Source: VRUE01 sp963805475
Lineage (GTDB): Bacteria; Actinomycetota; Thermoleophilia; Solirubrobacterales; 70-9
Assembly: GCA_963805475.1 (NCBI GenBank)
Contig: CAWDUO010000005.1
Location: 62,001 to 126,000 of the forward strand
Reading direction: 5' to 3'
DNA: 64,000 nt
Part shown: positions 41,180 through 48,642 of the stretch, in pieces
How the letters are laid out: each line of letters begins with the position of its first letter
How positions within the stretch are numbered: position 1 is the stretch's first letter
Translations under genes and position numbers: made by a program
Notes under the pieces: model-generated
Databases searched by the model: none
What the model was told of the DNA's origin: nothing
The model's input: the letters and a program-made list of their open reading frames with translations, nothing else

Positions 41180-42817
41180 CTACGCGACCTGGGCGGGACG
41201 CGCGGCCTCGGGGAGGTCGCGCGTCGCCGCGCCCTCCTTCGGCGGGATCTGGCCGATCGCGTTCTCGGCCATCGCGGTGATCGTCAGGCTGGGGTTGACG
41301 CCGACGTTGGCGGGGATCGCGGAGCCGTCGCAGACGATCAGGTTCTCGTAGCCGAAGACCCGCTGGCGGGCGTCGACGACGCCGTCCTCGGGGCCGTGGC
41401 CGATCGCCGCGCCGCCGAGGATGTGGGCGGTCGTCGGCACGTTCAGCGTCGCCTCCATGACCGAGCTCTGGGCGATCCCGCCGGTGCGCTCGGCGAACCA
41501 TTCGGCCGCCTCGTTGGCGACCGGGATGAAGGTCGGGTTGGGCCGCTCGGGGTCCTGCTCGGTCTGCAGCCGCACCTCGCCGTTGCGCTTCAGCCGCGGT
41601 CGCAGGGCGATCGCGTTGTCGAGCGTCTGCATGACGAGCAGGATGATCGTGCGGTGCGAGGTGCCGAACGGCCACAGCACCCTGGCGAAGTCGACCGGGT
41701 GGCGGACGATCTGGGCGAGCAGCTTCAGCGGCCGCGTGACCCGCGTCCCGTCGCCGACCAGCAGCGTGTTCAGGGTGCTCATCGAGTCGCCCGCCCTGCC
41801 GTAGGTGACGGTCTCGATGTGGGTGTGGGGGTCGGGGTAGATGCTCGAGGTGATCGCGACTCGGCTGCTCAGGTCCTCGGGGTAGTCGGGCGGCACGCGG
41901 ACGGCGAGGATGCTCTCGCTGTTGGTCCGCACCAGCTCGCCGAGGCGCGGCGAGATCCTCGGCAGCGAGCCGCCGAGGCGGCAGCGCTGGAGCAGCTTGT
42001 TGGTGCCGAGCGGGCCGGCGGCGACGATCACGCCGCGGGCGGTCAGGGTGTGCTTGCGGCGGCCGCGCAGCATCCCCGAGCGCTCGCTGGTCACCGCGTA
42101 GCCGTCGCCGCCGTCGGCGGCGCCGAGCGGCCGGATGTCGGTGACGGTGCGCTCGGGCTGCACCTCGACCCCGCGGTGCTCGGCCAGCCAGAGGTAGTTC
42201 TTGACCAGCGTGTTCTTCGCCCCGTGCGGGCAGCCGACCATGCAGCGGCCGCACTGCTTGCAGCCGGTGCGCTCCGGTCCCTCGCCTTCGAAGTAGGGGT
42301 CGGCGACGGTCTGGCCGGGGTTGTCGAGGTAGACCCCGACGGGGGTCTTGCGGTAGGTGTCGCCGACACCCAGCTCCTCGCCGAGCTCGCGCAGCAGCTG
42401 GTCCGCCGGGTCGTCGCGGTCGTGGACGGTGACGCCGAGCATCCGCTGCGCGGTCTCGTAGTGGGGCATCAGGCGCGCCTGCCAGTCGTCGAGGTCGGCC
42501 CACTGCGGGTCTTCGAAGAACTGGGCGGGGGGGACGTAGAGCGTGTTCGCGTAGCCGAGGCTGCCGCCGCCGACCCCGCAGCCGCTGACCACGGCGACGT
42601 CGCGGAACAGGCTCAGCCGGAAGATCCCCTTCATCCCCAGGCGCGGCGCCCAGAAGTAGCGCCGGCTGTCCCAGGTCGAGGAGGGGAAGTCGTCGTCGCC
42701 GAACCGCTTGCCGCACTCGACCACGGCGACGTCGTAGCCCTTTTCGGCCAGGCGCAGCGCCGAGACGCTGCCGCCGAAGCCAGAGCCCACAACTATCCAG
42801 TCGTAGTCGTAGGTCAA
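41180..42817 (-). CDS. GMC-family oxidoreductase (cholesterol oxidase-like) with four-Cys cluster
   Basis: FAD oxidoreductase acting on a hydroxyl group, substrate unknown (ChoD-like group). FAD motif VVGSGFGGSVSALRLAEKG (9-27), GVGGGSLGYANTLY, and the GMC C-terminal ALPTA.../HILGGAAIGHG and NPSLTITAMAENA. Residues 186-196 (CKQCGRCMVGC) are a ferredoxin-like Cys set, followed by PHGAKNT, which may hold an Fe-S cluster. 545 aa. Just upstream on the same strand is a rubredoxin gene, a likely electron carrier for it. Confidence 0.87.
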   Translation of the reverse strand: MTYDYDWIVVGSGFGGSVSALRLAEKGYDVAVVECGKRFGDDDFPSSTWDSRRYFWAPRLGMKGIFRLSLFRDVAVVSGCGVGGGSLGYANTLYVPPAQFFEDPQWADLDDWQARLMPHYETAQRMLGVTVHDRDDPADQLLRELGEELGVGDTYRKTPVGVYLDNPGQTVADPYFEGEGPERTGCKQCGRCMVGCPHGAKNTLVKNYLWLAEHRGVEVQPERTVTDIRPLGAADGGDGYAVTSERSGMLRGRRKHTLTARGVIVAAGPLGTNKLLQRCRLGGSLPRISPRLGELVRTNSESILAVRVPPDYPEDLSSRVAITSSIYPDPHTHIETVTYGRAGDSMSTLNTLLVGDGTRVTRPLKLLAQIVRHPVDFARVLWPFGTSHRTIILLVMQTLDNAIALRPRLKRNGEVRLQTEQDPERPNPTFIPVANEAAEWFAERTGGIAQSSVMEATLNVPTTAHILGGAAIGHGPEDGVVDARQRVFGYENLIVCDGSAIPANVGVNPSLTITAMAENAIGQIPPKEGAATRDLPEAARPAQVA

Positions 42818-42836
42818 GGCGGGGTTTTCCCTCGGC

Positions 42837-43031
42837 TCAGGCCTCGCCCGGCTCGAGCGGGCGGAAGTCGCTGGTCCGCGCTCCGCAGACGGGGCAGAAC
42901 CAGTCGCCGGGGATGTCCTCGAACGGCGTTCCGGGCGGGATGCCGCCGTCGGGGTCGCCGACCGCCGGGTCGTAGATGAAGCCGCAGCTTTCGCAGATCC
43001 ACTGCGTCGTCTCGGTGGTCGTCGCGCTCAT
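42837..43031 (-). CDS. Rubredoxin
   Basis: 64-aa iron protein. Fe ligands Cys13/Cys16 (WICESCGFIYDP) and Cys46/Cys49 (WFCPVCGARTSDF) with the rubredoxin core GDPDGGIPPGTPFEDIP. It should carry one electron, perhaps for the GMC oxidoreductase 19 bp downstream. TAAGCT lies 6 nt before ATG 43031 (leaderless). Confidence 0.95.
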   Translation of the reverse strand: MSATTTETTQWICESCGFIYDPAVGDPDGGIPPGTPFEDIPGDWFCPVCGARTSDFRPLEPGEA

Positions 43032-43053
43032 GGCCGAAGCTTAGGGAACCGGG

Positions 43054-43617
43054 CTACTTGTCGAAGCTGACCGCGACCGGCTCGCGCTCTGCTTTGTCCT
43101 CGATCTCGAAGTACTCGCGCGCCGTGAAGCCGCCCTGGTTGGCGACGATCGAGCCGGGGAACTGCTGGATCGAGGTGTTGTAGGACTGCACGTTGGAGTT
43201 GTAGATCCGGCGCGAGGCCTGGATTTCGTCCTCCAGCTCCGAGAGGTTGCGGCTCAGCTGCTGGAAGTTTTCCGTCGCCCGCAGCTGGGGGTAGTTCTCG
43301 GCGACGGCGCGCAGGCCGGCGAGCGCGCCGGTAAGGCCCTGCTCGGCTTTGGAGGTGTCGGCGACGCCCTGCGCGGACATCGCGTCGGCGCGCGCCTGGG
43401 TCACCTTCTCGAAGGTCTCTTTCTCGTGCGTGGCGTAGCCCTTGACCGTCTCGACCAGGTTGGGCACGAGGTCGTGGCGCCGTTTGAGCTGCACGTCGAT
43501 CCCGCTCCACGACTCGTCGACCCGGTTGCGCGAGGCGATGATCGAGTTGCGCTTGGCGACGTAATAGAAGCCCGCGACGACGACGAGCGCGACGATCACG
43601 ATGAGAACGACCACCAT
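43054..43617 (-). CDS. LemA family protein
   Basis: Membrane-anchored helical protein of unknown role. One N-terminal helix (3-23), then the family core YYVAKRNSIIASRNRVDESW, VQLKRRHDLVPNLVETVKGYATHEKE and ENYPQLRATENFQQL...ELEDEIQASRRIYN. 187 aa. The ATG is 6 nt after TAGGAT (minus strand). Divergent from an unknown gene with overlapping promoters. Confidence 0.92.
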   Translation of the reverse strand: MVVVLIVIVALVVVAGFYYVAKRNSIIASRNRVDESWSGIDVQLKRRHDLVPNLVETVKGYATHEKETFEKVTQARADAMSAQGVADTSKAEQGLTGALAGLRAVAENYPQLRATENFQQLSRNLSELEDEIQASRRIYNSNVQSYNTSIQQFPGSIVANQGGFTAREYFEIEDKAEREPVAVSFDK

Positions 43618-43623
43618 GCCCGC

Positions 43624-43641
43624 ATCCTACCCCCATAGGAT
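43624..43641. promoter_or_regulatory. Symmetrical divergent -10 boxes (lemA / unknown gene)
   Basis: ATCCTA (43624-43629, TAGGAT on the minus strand) and TAGGAT (43636-43641) face away from each other across 6 bp. Each lies exactly 6 nt from its start codon (ATG 43617 minus; GTG 43648 plus). Confidence 0.6.
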
Positions 43642-43647
43642 CGGGCC

Positions 43648-44319
43648 GTGGGCGCGAAGCGCGAAGCGGAGGAATGGGCCGAGGTCGTGCGGCGCTACGG
43701 GCAGCGGCACGAGCTGACGTATGAGCCGGTGGGCGGGATCAACCCGGTGGACGCGCCGGTGGCGCTCTGCGTCGGCGGCGCCAACCGGCTCACCGGGCAG
43801 CTGGTCGAAGGCTTCTGGGGCTCCTCGTGCGACGCCGACGAAGTCGAGGCCGGCGGCCTGTTCGGCAAGGCGACGCTGCCGACGGCGCTGCTCGCCAAGG
43901 CTCACATGCCGGACCTGGCGCAGGTGATCCCGGCCTTCAACGTCGAGTCGATCGAGGGGCACGAGGTGCTCACCAAGCGCTTCGCCCGCAAGGTCGAGTT
44001 CGAGTCGATCGAGTTCAACAGGCGCTTCCAGGCGACCGTGCCCAGCGAGTACGACCCGGTCAAGCTGCGCGAGCTGTTCAGCCCCGGCTTCCTCACCTGG
44101 ACGACGACGATGACCGGTGAGGTCGACTTCGGCATAAACGACCGTCAGCTCTGGTTCCTCTGGCGCCTGCGCGAGCGCGGCGAGGGCGAGCTGAAGGAGG
44201 CGCTGAAGAACGCGGGTCAGCTGTTCAAACGCCTCCAGGCCGAGATGGAAGAGAGCGGCCTGCACACCTACCAGCCCGGCCCGTGGCACGCCGGTCTGAA
44301 GCCCTTTCCTAAGGACTGA
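43648..44319 (+). CDS. Protein of unknown function (DUF3137-like)
   Basis: 223-aa soluble protein, divergent from lemA. N-terminus EEWAEVVRRYGQRHELTYEP, then a core with AFNVESIEGHEVLTKRFARKVEFESIEFNRRF, and FLTWTTTMTGEVDFGINDRQLWFLW; no signal, no membrane helix, no obvious catalytic motif. It resembles proteins found beside LemA (DUF3137 group) by layout, which I state as a guess. GTG 43648 is 6 nt after TAGGAT. Confidence 0.75.
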   Translation: MGAKREAEEWAEVVRRYGQRHELTYEPVGGINPVDAPVALCVGGANRLTGQLVEGFWGSSCDADEVEAGGLFGKATLPTALLAKAHMPDLAQVIPAFNVESIEGHEVLTKRFARKVEFESIEFNRRFQATVPSEYDPVKLRELFSPGFLTWTTTMTGEVDFGINDRQLWFLWRLRERGEGELKEALKNAGQLFKRLQAEMEESGLHTYQPGPWHAGLKPFPKD

Positions 44320-44328
44320 GGTCTCCGG

Positions 44329-44409
44329 CGCGCGGGTCCTGTCGGAAGGGAAGGGGGTGTTAGCGGCCTCACCCGGCCGAACACCCCCTTCCCTTCCGCC
44401 ACCCGCGCG
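44329..44409. repeat. 81-bp nested inverted repeat
   Basis: Outer arms CGCGCGGGT (44329-44337) / ACCCGCGCG (44401-44409); middle arms GGAAGGGAAGGGGGTGTT (44344-44361) / perfect complement 44380-44397; inner CGGCC / GGCCG. It lies between two genes in the same direction and ends just before the Nudix promoter. Confidence 0.88.
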
Positions 44410-44424
44410 AGATACGTTTGGCAA

Positions 44425-45069
44425 GTGACGGAGAGACAGCGGGGCCCAGCCGAGGCTCCGAATCTGGGGGAGCCTGCGGTGCCGCGGCCTTCGGCGTCCG
44501 TGGTGCTGCTGAGGCGCGGGGGGAAGCACGGGGACCGGGCGCTGGAGGTGCTGCTGCTGAAGCGATCCGAGAAGGCGAAGTTCATGCCCGGGGTCTGGGT
44601 GTTTCCCGGAGGCGGAGTCGATCCGGATGACGGCGAAGGCGAGACTGGGCGTCGAGCTTGCGCCGTTCGGGAGCTGGAGGAGGAGGCCGGCATCCAGCTT
44701 CCCAAGGGCGAGGAGCTTGTGCTCTTTTCACGCTGGATCACTCCCGAAGTCGTCTCGCGCCGCTTCGACGCCTGGTTCTTCCTCGCGCTGGCGCCAGCTC
44801 ACACTCCGCCCGTGCCCGATGGCGTCGAGACGACCGAGGCTGGCTGGTTCGAGCCGAAGGCGGCGCTGAAGGCTCAACACGAAGGCGAGCTGCAGCTGGC
44901 CTTCCCAACGGTCCAGCAGCTGAAAGCTCTCTTGCCCTACAGCACCGCCCCGGAAGCCATCGACGCCCACCGGGGCCGGACCGTCGACCCGATCCTTCCG
45001 AAAGTCATCGGCACCCCCGACCAGCACCGCGTGGTCCTTCCCGGCGACCCGGACTACCCGTCAACCTAG
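44425..45069 (+). CDS. Nudix hydrolase
   Basis: Cleaves nucleoside diphosphates linked to another moiety (substrate not predictable). The Nudix box is GGGVDPDDGEGETGRRACAV then RELEEEAGI; the spacing between the leading Gly and REXXEEXG is longer than in canonical members, as in CoA-type/NUDT19-like proteins. 214 aa. GTG 44425 is 6 nt after TACGTT. Confidence 0.85.
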   Translation: MTERQRGPAEAPNLGEPAVPRPSASVVLLRRGGKHGDRALEVLLLKRSEKAKFMPGVWVFPGGGVDPDDGEGETGRRACAVRELEEEAGIQLPKGEELVLFSRWITPEVVSRRFDAWFFLALAPAHTPPVPDGVETTEAGWFEPKAALKAQHEGELQLAFPTVQQLKALLPYSTAPEAIDAHRGRTVDPILPKVIGTPDQHRVVLPGDPDYPST

Positions 45070-45085
45070 ACCGTACCTCGCGCGC

Positions 45086-46393
45086 CTATGCGGCCTGGGC
45101 GAGTTCCGGATACGCGCCGGCGACTGCCGCCTGGATCGACTCGGCGACGATCGAGACGAGCTGGCGCAGCTCGTCCTCGGAGATCGATAGGGGGGGCATC
45201 AGGACGACGACGTCACCCAGCGGTCGGACTATGGCGCCGCGGCGGCGCGCCTCGAGGGTGACGCGGTGGCCGAGGCGCAGGGCCGGGTCGTGCTCGCCGA
45301 GGTCGATGCCGGTCATCGTGCCGCGGCGGCGCACCTCGGCGACCTCGGGCAGCGCCGCGACCGGCTCCAGCAGCTCGCCCAGCAGCTCGAGCTTCGGCCC
45401 GAGGCGCTCCAGCGTGCGCTCCTCCTCGAAGACCGCGAGGCTGGCGAGCGCCGCGGCGCAGGCGAGCGGGTTCCCCGTATACGTGTGGCCGTGAAAGAAG
45501 GTGCGTTGCTCCTCGGGCGCGCCGAGGAAGCCCTCGTAGATCCGCTCGGTCGCGAGCGTCGCCGCCAGCGGCAGGTAGCCGCCGGTGAGCCCCTTGGCGA
45601 GGCACATCAGGTCGGGCGCGACCTCCTCCCGCTCGCAGGCGAACATCGTGCCGGTGCGGCCGAAGCCGGTCGCCACCTCGTCGCAGATCAGGAGCACGCC
45701 GTAGCGGTCGCAAAGCTCGCGCGCCTCGCGCAGGTAGCCGGGCGGGTGGACGAGCATCCCGGCGGCGCCCTGGACGAGCGGCTCGACGATCAGCGCCGCG
45801 ATCTCTTCCTCGTGGCAGGAGAGCACGCGCTCGAGGTCGGCCGCGTCGCCGGGCTCGACCGCGTGCGTGGGGAAGAGCAGCGGCCGGTAGGTCGAGTGGA
45901 AGAGGTCGATTCCGCCGACCGAGACCGAGCCGATCGTGTCGCCGTGGTAGGCCTCGCGCATGTGGGCGAACGAGGTGCGCCGCCGGTGCTGGCCGCCGCG
46001 CTGCTGCTGGAACTGGAAGGCCATCTTCAGTGCGATCTCGACCGCGGTCGCCCCGGCTTCGGAGTAGAAGACGCGGCTCAGGCCCGGCGGCGCGATCTCG
46101 ACCAGCTTCGCCGCCAGCTCGGCGGCGGCCGGGTGGGAGAGGCCGAGCATGGTCGAGTGGGCGACCCGCTCCAGCTGCTCGCGCACGGCCGCGTCGATGC
46201 GCGGCTGGCGATGCCCGTGGACGTTGCACCACAGCGAGGAGACGCCGTCGATATAGCGGCGCCCCTCGGCGTCGATCAGCCACGTCCCCTCGGCCCGCTC
46301 GATCATCAGGGGCTCTTCCTCGACCCAGCCCCGCTGCTGGGTGAACGGGTGCCAGAGATGGTCGCGATCGAGCTGAGCGTGGTCCACCGACAT
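45086..46393 (-). CDS. bioA: Adenosylmethionine-8-amino-7-oxononanoate aminotransferase BioA
   Basis: Transaminates KAPA to DAPA in biotin synthesis. Class III PLP fold; diagnostic segments HLWHPFTQQRGWVEEEP (family N-terminus), GVSSLWCNVHGHRQP, VFYSEAGATAVEIALKMA, LLICDEVATGFGRTG, and the PLP lysine in LAKGLTGGYLPLAAT. ATG 46393 (MSVDHAQLDRDHLWHP) is the homology start; an upstream ATG at 46537 adds a nonsense extension. 435 aa. Separated from bioB-F-D by an accessory block. Confidence 0.95.
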   Translation of the reverse strand: MSVDHAQLDRDHLWHPFTQQRGWVEEEPLMIERAEGTWLIDAEGRRYIDGVSSLWCNVHGHRQPRIDAAVREQLERVAHSTMLGLSHPAAAELAAKLVEIAPPGLSRVFYSEAGATAVEIALKMAFQFQQQRGGQHRRRTSFAHMREAYHGDTIGSVSVGGIDLFHSTYRPLLFPTHAVEPGDAADLERVLSCHEEEIAALIVEPLVQGAAGMLVHPPGYLREARELCDRYGVLLICDEVATGFGRTGTMFACEREEVAPDLMCLAKGLTGGYLPLAATLATERIYEGFLGAPEEQRTFFHGHTYTGNPLACAAALASLAVFEEERTLERLGPKLELLGELLEPVAALPEVAEVRRRGTMTGIDLGEHDPALRLGHRVTLEARRRGAIVRPLGDVVVLMPPLSISEDELRQLVSIVAESIQAAVAGAYPELAQAA

Positions 46394-46519
46394 CGCCGCG
46401 CCCGAATCTAGTCCGCCCCCCGGCGGAACCTCGCCGCCCGATCGCCGCAGGTTGCGGTATCGCGCCCTCGCGGGGAGGTCCAAATAAAAGTCGGGCGGGG
46501 AGGGTGGCATTCTTCTCAC

Positions 46520-46864
46520 GTGGCCGACCGACAGCACTTGCCGAATCCGCTGCGCCGCGAGGTCTTAGTAGAGGCCGGGCACCGTTGCGCTATCCCCACT
46601 TGCCGCGAGCATCCCGTGGAGGTCGCGCATATCGAGCCACGAAAGCCGGATGGCTCAAACGACGTATTCGACAACCTGATCGCTCTTTGTCCGACCTGCC
46701 ATACGCGCTACGACAAAGGCGAGATGGACCGGCTCTCAATGCGGCAATACAAGGCGAGCCTCTCAGTCCTCAATGCCCGATACGGCGACGTTGAGAAAAA
46801 GATTCTGGAATATTTCGCCGATACCCCAGGAGCGAACGCCATTCAGCTTCCCGGGGGGTCATAA
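46520..46864 (+). CDS. HNH-domain protein
   Basis: 114-aa protein with an HNH/zinc core: REVLVEAGHRCAIPTC, VEVAHIEP (His-Ile), NLIALCPTCHTRYDKGE (CxxCH). This is the metal-finger nuclease fold; many such small proteins are restriction or mobile-element nucleases. GTG 46520. Codon use and GC are lower than in bioA next door, suggesting transfer. No restriction partner is visible. Confidence 0.8.
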   Translation: MADRQHLPNPLRREVLVEAGHRCAIPTCREHPVEVAHIEPRKPDGSNDVFDNLIALCPTCHTRYDKGEMDRLSMRQYKASLSVLNARYGDVEKKILEYFADTPGANAIQLPGGS

Positions 46865-46958
46865 GGGAACATGTGTGGCCAAGAGATCGACTAGCGAATA
46901 GAGATGCCCATCTTGCTCCACTTCGGCTCTATGTAATCCCGTTTAGAGTAGCCATGGC

Positions 46959-47429
46959 ATGACTGATTCCGGAGGTCCGTACGTGATGCTCGCCGCTCTC
47001 TGTGAGCAGGTGATCCAAGCGAATGATAGTCGCGTCAGCGTCATCAATGTCGTTGAGCAGGTCACCGCTGGGAGGCAAGGGCCAGAAGTCCCTGATGAGA
47101 TGCCGCCGTTCGACTTTCAGATCAAATCGATCATCGAGCTAGTTGGAGGGAAGGCAAAAGGGCGATTCGGCATCAAGATCCAACCAGAGGCCCCGAGCGG
47201 CGTCAAGCTCCAAGCTATTGAGCATACGGTCCGGTTTGGAGAAGGAAGTGGCGTCCGCCTAGTTGGCGACGTTCAGATCAAATTGGAGGAGGAGGGTCCC
47301 TACTGGATCGATGTAATCCTGGTCAGGGGCCGGGGCAAGAACCAAGCCGAGGAGCTGCTTACGAGGATGCCCCTGCGAGTTGTTTACCAACCAATGAAGA
47401 CGACCATTGACCGCCCGACGGAAGATTGA
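46959..47429 (+). CDS. Hypothetical protein, beta-rich
   Basis: 156 aa, no signal or membrane helix. Pattern: PYVMLAALCEQVIQANDSRVSVINVV, then ANN-type beta strands (KGRFGIKIQPEAP, VRFGEGSGVRLVGDVQIKLEEEGPYWIDVILV), ending ELLTRMPLRVVYQ. It resembles small DUF6941-like proteins by layout; function unknown. TAGAGT lies 9 nt before ATG 46959. The end overlaps the convergent gene by 71 bp. Confidence 0.65.
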   Translation: MTDSGGPYVMLAALCEQVIQANDSRVSVINVVEQVTAGRQGPEVPDEMPPFDFQIKSIIELVGGKAKGRFGIKIQPEAPSGVKLQAIEHTVRFGEGSGVRLVGDVQIKLEEEGPYWIDVILVRGRGKNQAEELLTRMPLRVVYQPMKTTIDRPTED

Positions 47430-47700
47430 TCACCTGATCTTTATCTGCTCCAGAGAGCGTGATCTGGGGACTAAGTCGTTTTAGTTCCTCCCGTAGCTCT
47501 GCCTCGGTCCAGTCTCCGTTCGTAAACTCTGCGATCCGCAAGGTGATCGCCGTTGCCAGTTCGTGGGCAGGCCCGTCCGATTGCGGGGAGAGGTCCCAGG
47601 TGGCAGGAACAAGCCAGGCCTCAAATTCCGCGAGCGATATATCACCGCGGATATACCAGCCAAGTCTCATCTGGATTGTCTGATCGAGTGATTCAGTCAT
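47359..47700 (-). CDS. Hypothetical protein
   Basis: 113 aa from ATG 47700 (MTESLDQTIQMRLGWYIRGD). Acidic, helical; the segment GDISLAEFEAWLVPATWDL and RIAEFTNGDWTEAELREEL recurs in small uncharacterised actinobacterial proteins, as far as I recall. No catalytic motif. Its ATG shares bases with the ATG of the divergent gene. Confidence 0.6.
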   Translation of the reverse strand: MTESLDQTIQMRLGWYIRGDISLAEFEAWLVPATWDLSPQSDGPAHELATAITLRIAEFTNGDWTEAELREELKRLSPQITLSGADKDQVINLPSGGQWSSSLVGKQLAGASS

Positions 47701-48007
47701 GCCTCGTCCTCTCAAACGCGTTACGAAGGAAGAGTTGCGGCGCCTGTTCAACGCGGGAGCCTATTGGGATCGGGCACAGGAAGGAGAGTTCCTTGAAGAC
47801 GTTGAGCGGGCGGAAGCGATCCGACCGGCTTTGCGAAGGAAGCTGCGAATGCCTCATGGGTCCGTCTCCCAAACTGTCGCATATCGGCTTCCCGGAGGCG
47901 AGAAAGTAGCCCTGGTGCACCAATACGTCCGTCCAGATGGCCGAGTTCGCGGGAAACCCGATCCCAAGTATCTAAAGATCGACGGCGTGATCCATGCAGC
48001 CCATTGA
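47699..48007 (+). CDS. Hypothetical protein (possible toxin/antitoxin-like partner)
   Basis: 102 aa, basic: KRVTKEELRRLFNAGAYWDRA at the N-terminus and PGGEKVALVHQYVRPDGRVRGKPDPKYLKIDG at the C-terminus, a layout seen in small conserved hypotheticals. ATG 47699-47701 overlaps the ATG of the divergent gene at 47698-47700 (shared CATG). Role unknown. Confidence 0.6.
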   Translation: MPRPLKRVTKEELRRLFNAGAYWDRAQEGEFLEDVERAEAIRPALRRKLRMPHGSVSQTVAYRLPGGEKVALVHQYVRPDGRVRGKPDPKYLKIDGVIHAAH

Positions 48008-48062
48008 AGCCACTCGCAGCCGCCGCTTCTGATAGCGGATAAGCGTGATGTGCGTCACACGC

Positions 48063-48090
48063 GCAAATATTTCGCTTGAGAAATAGTTGC
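48063..48090. promoter_or_regulatory. Palindromic operator-like site before marR
   Basis: GCAAATATTTC (48063-48073), 6 nt, GAAATAGTTGC (48080-48090): complementary at 10 of 11 positions, AT-rich in a GC-rich context and 22 bp before the MarR ATG, as for an autoregulated MarR gene. Confidence 0.6.
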
Positions 48091-48111
48091 GAGAGTGCAA
48101 CCATTGCCGGG

Positions 48112-48642
48112 ATGCAAGCGAGCGAGATCGCGGCTATGGCCGACAAAGCCGGGGTGAGCGCGGGGGCGCAGGACACGGCGGCTCGGCTGAGCGCTCTGAT
48201 GCGCCACGTCTTCCTCTACGACCGCGGCAACCAGCTGCGGGTGATTGAGGAGTGCGGGCTCTCGATGACGCAGTGCAAGGCGCTGCTCGAGCTGGGCGGG
48301 ATCGGCGAGGGCACCGAGCCGCGGCAGGTGAGCGAGCTGGCCGAGACGTTCGGCGTCTCGGTCCCCTCGATGAGCCGGGCGGTCGACGCGCTGGTCGGCG
48401 AAGACCTGGCCACCCGGGTCGAGGATGCCGAGGACCGGCGGGTGCGCCGGGTCGCGATCACCGCGAAGGGCAAGGAGCTGGTGAACACGCTGCTCGTCGT
48501 CCGCCAGGCGGGGATCGAGTCCTTCGCCGAGAGTCTCAGCGCCGCCCAGCGGCGCAAGCTGGACGCGGCGCTCGACTCGCTGATGGACAGGGAGGACATC
48601 GCCGAGGCCTACGAGCACCTGAAGGGAGTTGGACCAGCTTGA
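48112..48642 (+). CDS. MarR-family transcriptional regulator
   Basis: 176-aa winged-helix repressor. Features: RVIEECGLSMTQCKALLEL, QVSELAETFGVSVPSMSRAVDAL (recognition helix) and the wing DAEDRRVRRVAITAKGKEL. ATG 48112 is chosen over TTG 48076, which falls inside the operator palindrome. The stop overlaps the start of the efflux pump gene (TTGA), so the pair is co-translated and probably co-repressed. Confidence 0.9.
   Translation: MQASEIAAMADKAGVSAGAQDTAARLSALMRHVFLYDRGNQLRVIEECGLSMTQCKALLELGGIGEGTEPRQVSELAETFGVSVPSMSRAVDALVGEDLATRVEDAEDRRVRRVAITAKGKELVNTLLVVRQAGIESFAESLSAAQRRKLDAALDSLMDREDIAEAYEHLKGVGPA

Noticed and set aside
46520..48007. Complete restriction or abortive-infection defence system
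   Set aside because: Only an HNH domain is recognisable; no methyltransferase, helicase or sensor gene is present, so no system is claimed.
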